Assembly: GCA_017578085.1 (NCBI GenBank)
Contig: PKQR01000046.1
Location: forward strand, 1-13,557
Origin: Bacillota bacterium
Lineage (GTDB): Bacteria > Bacillota > Limnochordia > Limnochordales > ZCTH02-B6
Reading direction: 5' to 3'
Length of the DNA: 13,557 nt
In this document: piece after piece, positions 12,962-13,557 of the stretch
Layout of the letters: each line of letters begins with the position of its first letter
Numbering within the stretch: the first letter of the stretch is position 1
The notes under the pieces: model-generated
What the model was told of the DNA's origin: nothing
Database searches by the model: none
The model's input: only the letters and a program-made list of their open reading frames with translations
Program-made: the position numbers and the translations under genes

Positions 12962-13011
12962 GCGCGATCGCCCAGGAGTAAGCAAACCAGAAGCGAGCAG
13001 GAAGCGAGTAG
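12943..13011. repeat. Tandem duplications at the groES 3' end and in the spacer
   Basis: The 20-nt unit at 12943-12962, which includes the groES stop, is repeated directly at 12963-12982 with two differences (18/20). A few bases later, GAAGCGAGCAG (12990-13000) is repeated at 13001-13011 with one difference. These look like slippage duplications that have since diverged slightly. Confidence 0.75.
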
Positions 13012-13024
13012 GCGGGACCGGCGG

Positions 13025-13058
13025 GTGGCCTGCGGCTTTTGGCCACGGCACCCGTGCC
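13025..13058 (+). repeat. Two adjacent hairpins in the groES-groEL spacer
   Basis: GTGGCC (13025-13030) pairs with GGCCAC (13041-13046) around a 10-nt loop ending in TTTT. Directly after it, GGCAC (13047-13051) and GTGCC (13054-13058) form a second small stem; with a 4-nt CCCG loop only the outer pairs form. They lie between the two chaperonin genes and are not followed by a T-run, so they are more likely mRNA-processing or stability elements than terminators. Confidence 0.45.
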
Positions 13059-13090
13059 GGCGAACTTCGCACACAGGAAGGTGAACGCAC

Positions 13091-13557
13091 GTGGCAGCCA
13101 AGGAGCTTCTTTACCGGGAAGAGGCGCGCCGTAAGCTCGAGCGCGGCGTGAACATCGTGGCCGAGGCGGTCAAGGTGACGCTCGGGCCCAAGGGCCGCAA
13201 CGTGGTGCTGGAGAAGAAGTGGGGCTCGCCCACCATCACCAACGACGGCGTCACCATCGCCCGGGAGATCGAGCTGGAAGACCCGTTTGAAAACATGGGC
13301 GCCCAGTTGCTCAAGGAAGTGGCCACCAAGACCAACGACGTGGCGGGCGACGGCACGACCACCGCGACCGTGCTGGGCCAGGCCATGATCCGCGAGGGCC
13401 TCAAGAACGTGGCCGCAGGCGCCAACCCGATGCTGCTCAAGAAGGGCATCGACCGGGCGGTGGCGGTGGCGGTGGAGGAGATCCGCAAGCTGGCCAAGCC
13501 CGTGGAAACCCGGGACGCTATCGCCCAAGTGGCCAGCATCTCCGCGGCCGACACCGA
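13091..13557 (+). CDS. groEL: Chaperonin GroEL (5' part, cut by the window end)
   Basis: The first 155 codons of the 60-kDa ATP-dependent chaperonin are present. Visible features are LGPKGRNVVLE, NDGVTIAREIELEDPFENMG, and the ATP-binding DGTTTATVL with catalytic D87. ANPMLLKKGIDRAV follows in the equatorial domain. The start is a GTG with AGGAAGGTGA 6 nt upstream; MAAKELLYREEARR-type starts are normal for the family. It is separated from groES by 129 nt, longer than in many Bacillota, but no terminator intervenes. The frame is still open at the last base. Confidence 0.97.
   Translation, partial: MAAKELLYREEARRKLERGVNIVAEAVKVTLGPKGRNVVLEKKWGSPTITNDGVTIAREIELEDPFENMGAQLLKEVATKTNDVAGDGTTTATVLGQAMIREGLKNVAAGANPMLLKKGIDRAVAVAVEEIRKLAKPVETRDAIAQVASISAADT

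Noticed and set aside
1..13557. CRISPR array, insertion sequence, prophage or tRNA gene
   Set aside because: No regularly spaced repeats, transposase motifs, terminal inverted repeats, phage proteins or tRNA cloverleaf were seen on either strand.

Overview
The window is G+C-rich bacterial chromosome (about two thirds G+C by eye). Shine-Dalgarno (SD) sequences are strong (AGGAGG types), GTG and TTG starts are frequent, genes are packed with overlaps, and a CIRCE element precedes groES-groEL. The t6A genes run in the order tsaE-tsaB-rimI-tsaD. Together these suggest a high-GC Bacillota of the Symbiobacterium/Thermaerobacter/Limnochordia kind. That placement is inference; no rRNA or tRNA gene is visible to support it.

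Left part (1-2308). The last codons of an unidentified gene are followed by a terminator-like hairpin. Next comes a bifunctional phosphoglucose/phosphomannose isomerase gene with a curious leader. It meets a minus-strand XRE-family regulator tail to tail; the two genes share a CTAG at their stop codons.

Central operon (2430-5729). A consensus sigma-A promoter (TTGACA, 18 bp, TATAAT) drives a tight four-gene unit: a two-cysteine Asp/Glu-racemase/maleate-isomerase family protein, PxpB, PxpC, and a class I glutamine-amidotransferase-like C26 hydrolase. PxpB and PxpC are 5-oxoprolinase subunits, but the usual partner PxpA is not in the window. The unit looks built for gamma-glutamyl compounds or 5-oxoproline, possibly including the D-series. 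The divergent XRE protein is the obvious candidate regulator. This is the most interesting system in the window.

Housekeeping part (5730-10847). An AT-rich island precedes an orphan single-domain response regulator. It is followed by tsaE, tsaB, rimI and tsaD (tRNA t6A synthesis plus ribosomal protein S18 N-acetylation), then a membrane-anchored LytR-CpsA-Psr (LCP) family protein with weakened active-site motifs, and a small transaldolase/fructose-6-phosphate aldolase.

Right part (10850-13557). On the minus strand lie a CsgG/LpoB-like lipoprotein and an overlapping 66-residue highly basic protein. Divergent from them is moaC, with a potentially structured leader and a clear terminator. The window ends with the CIRCE-controlled groES gene and the first 155 codons of groEL, separated by a spacer that carries tandem duplications and two hairpins.
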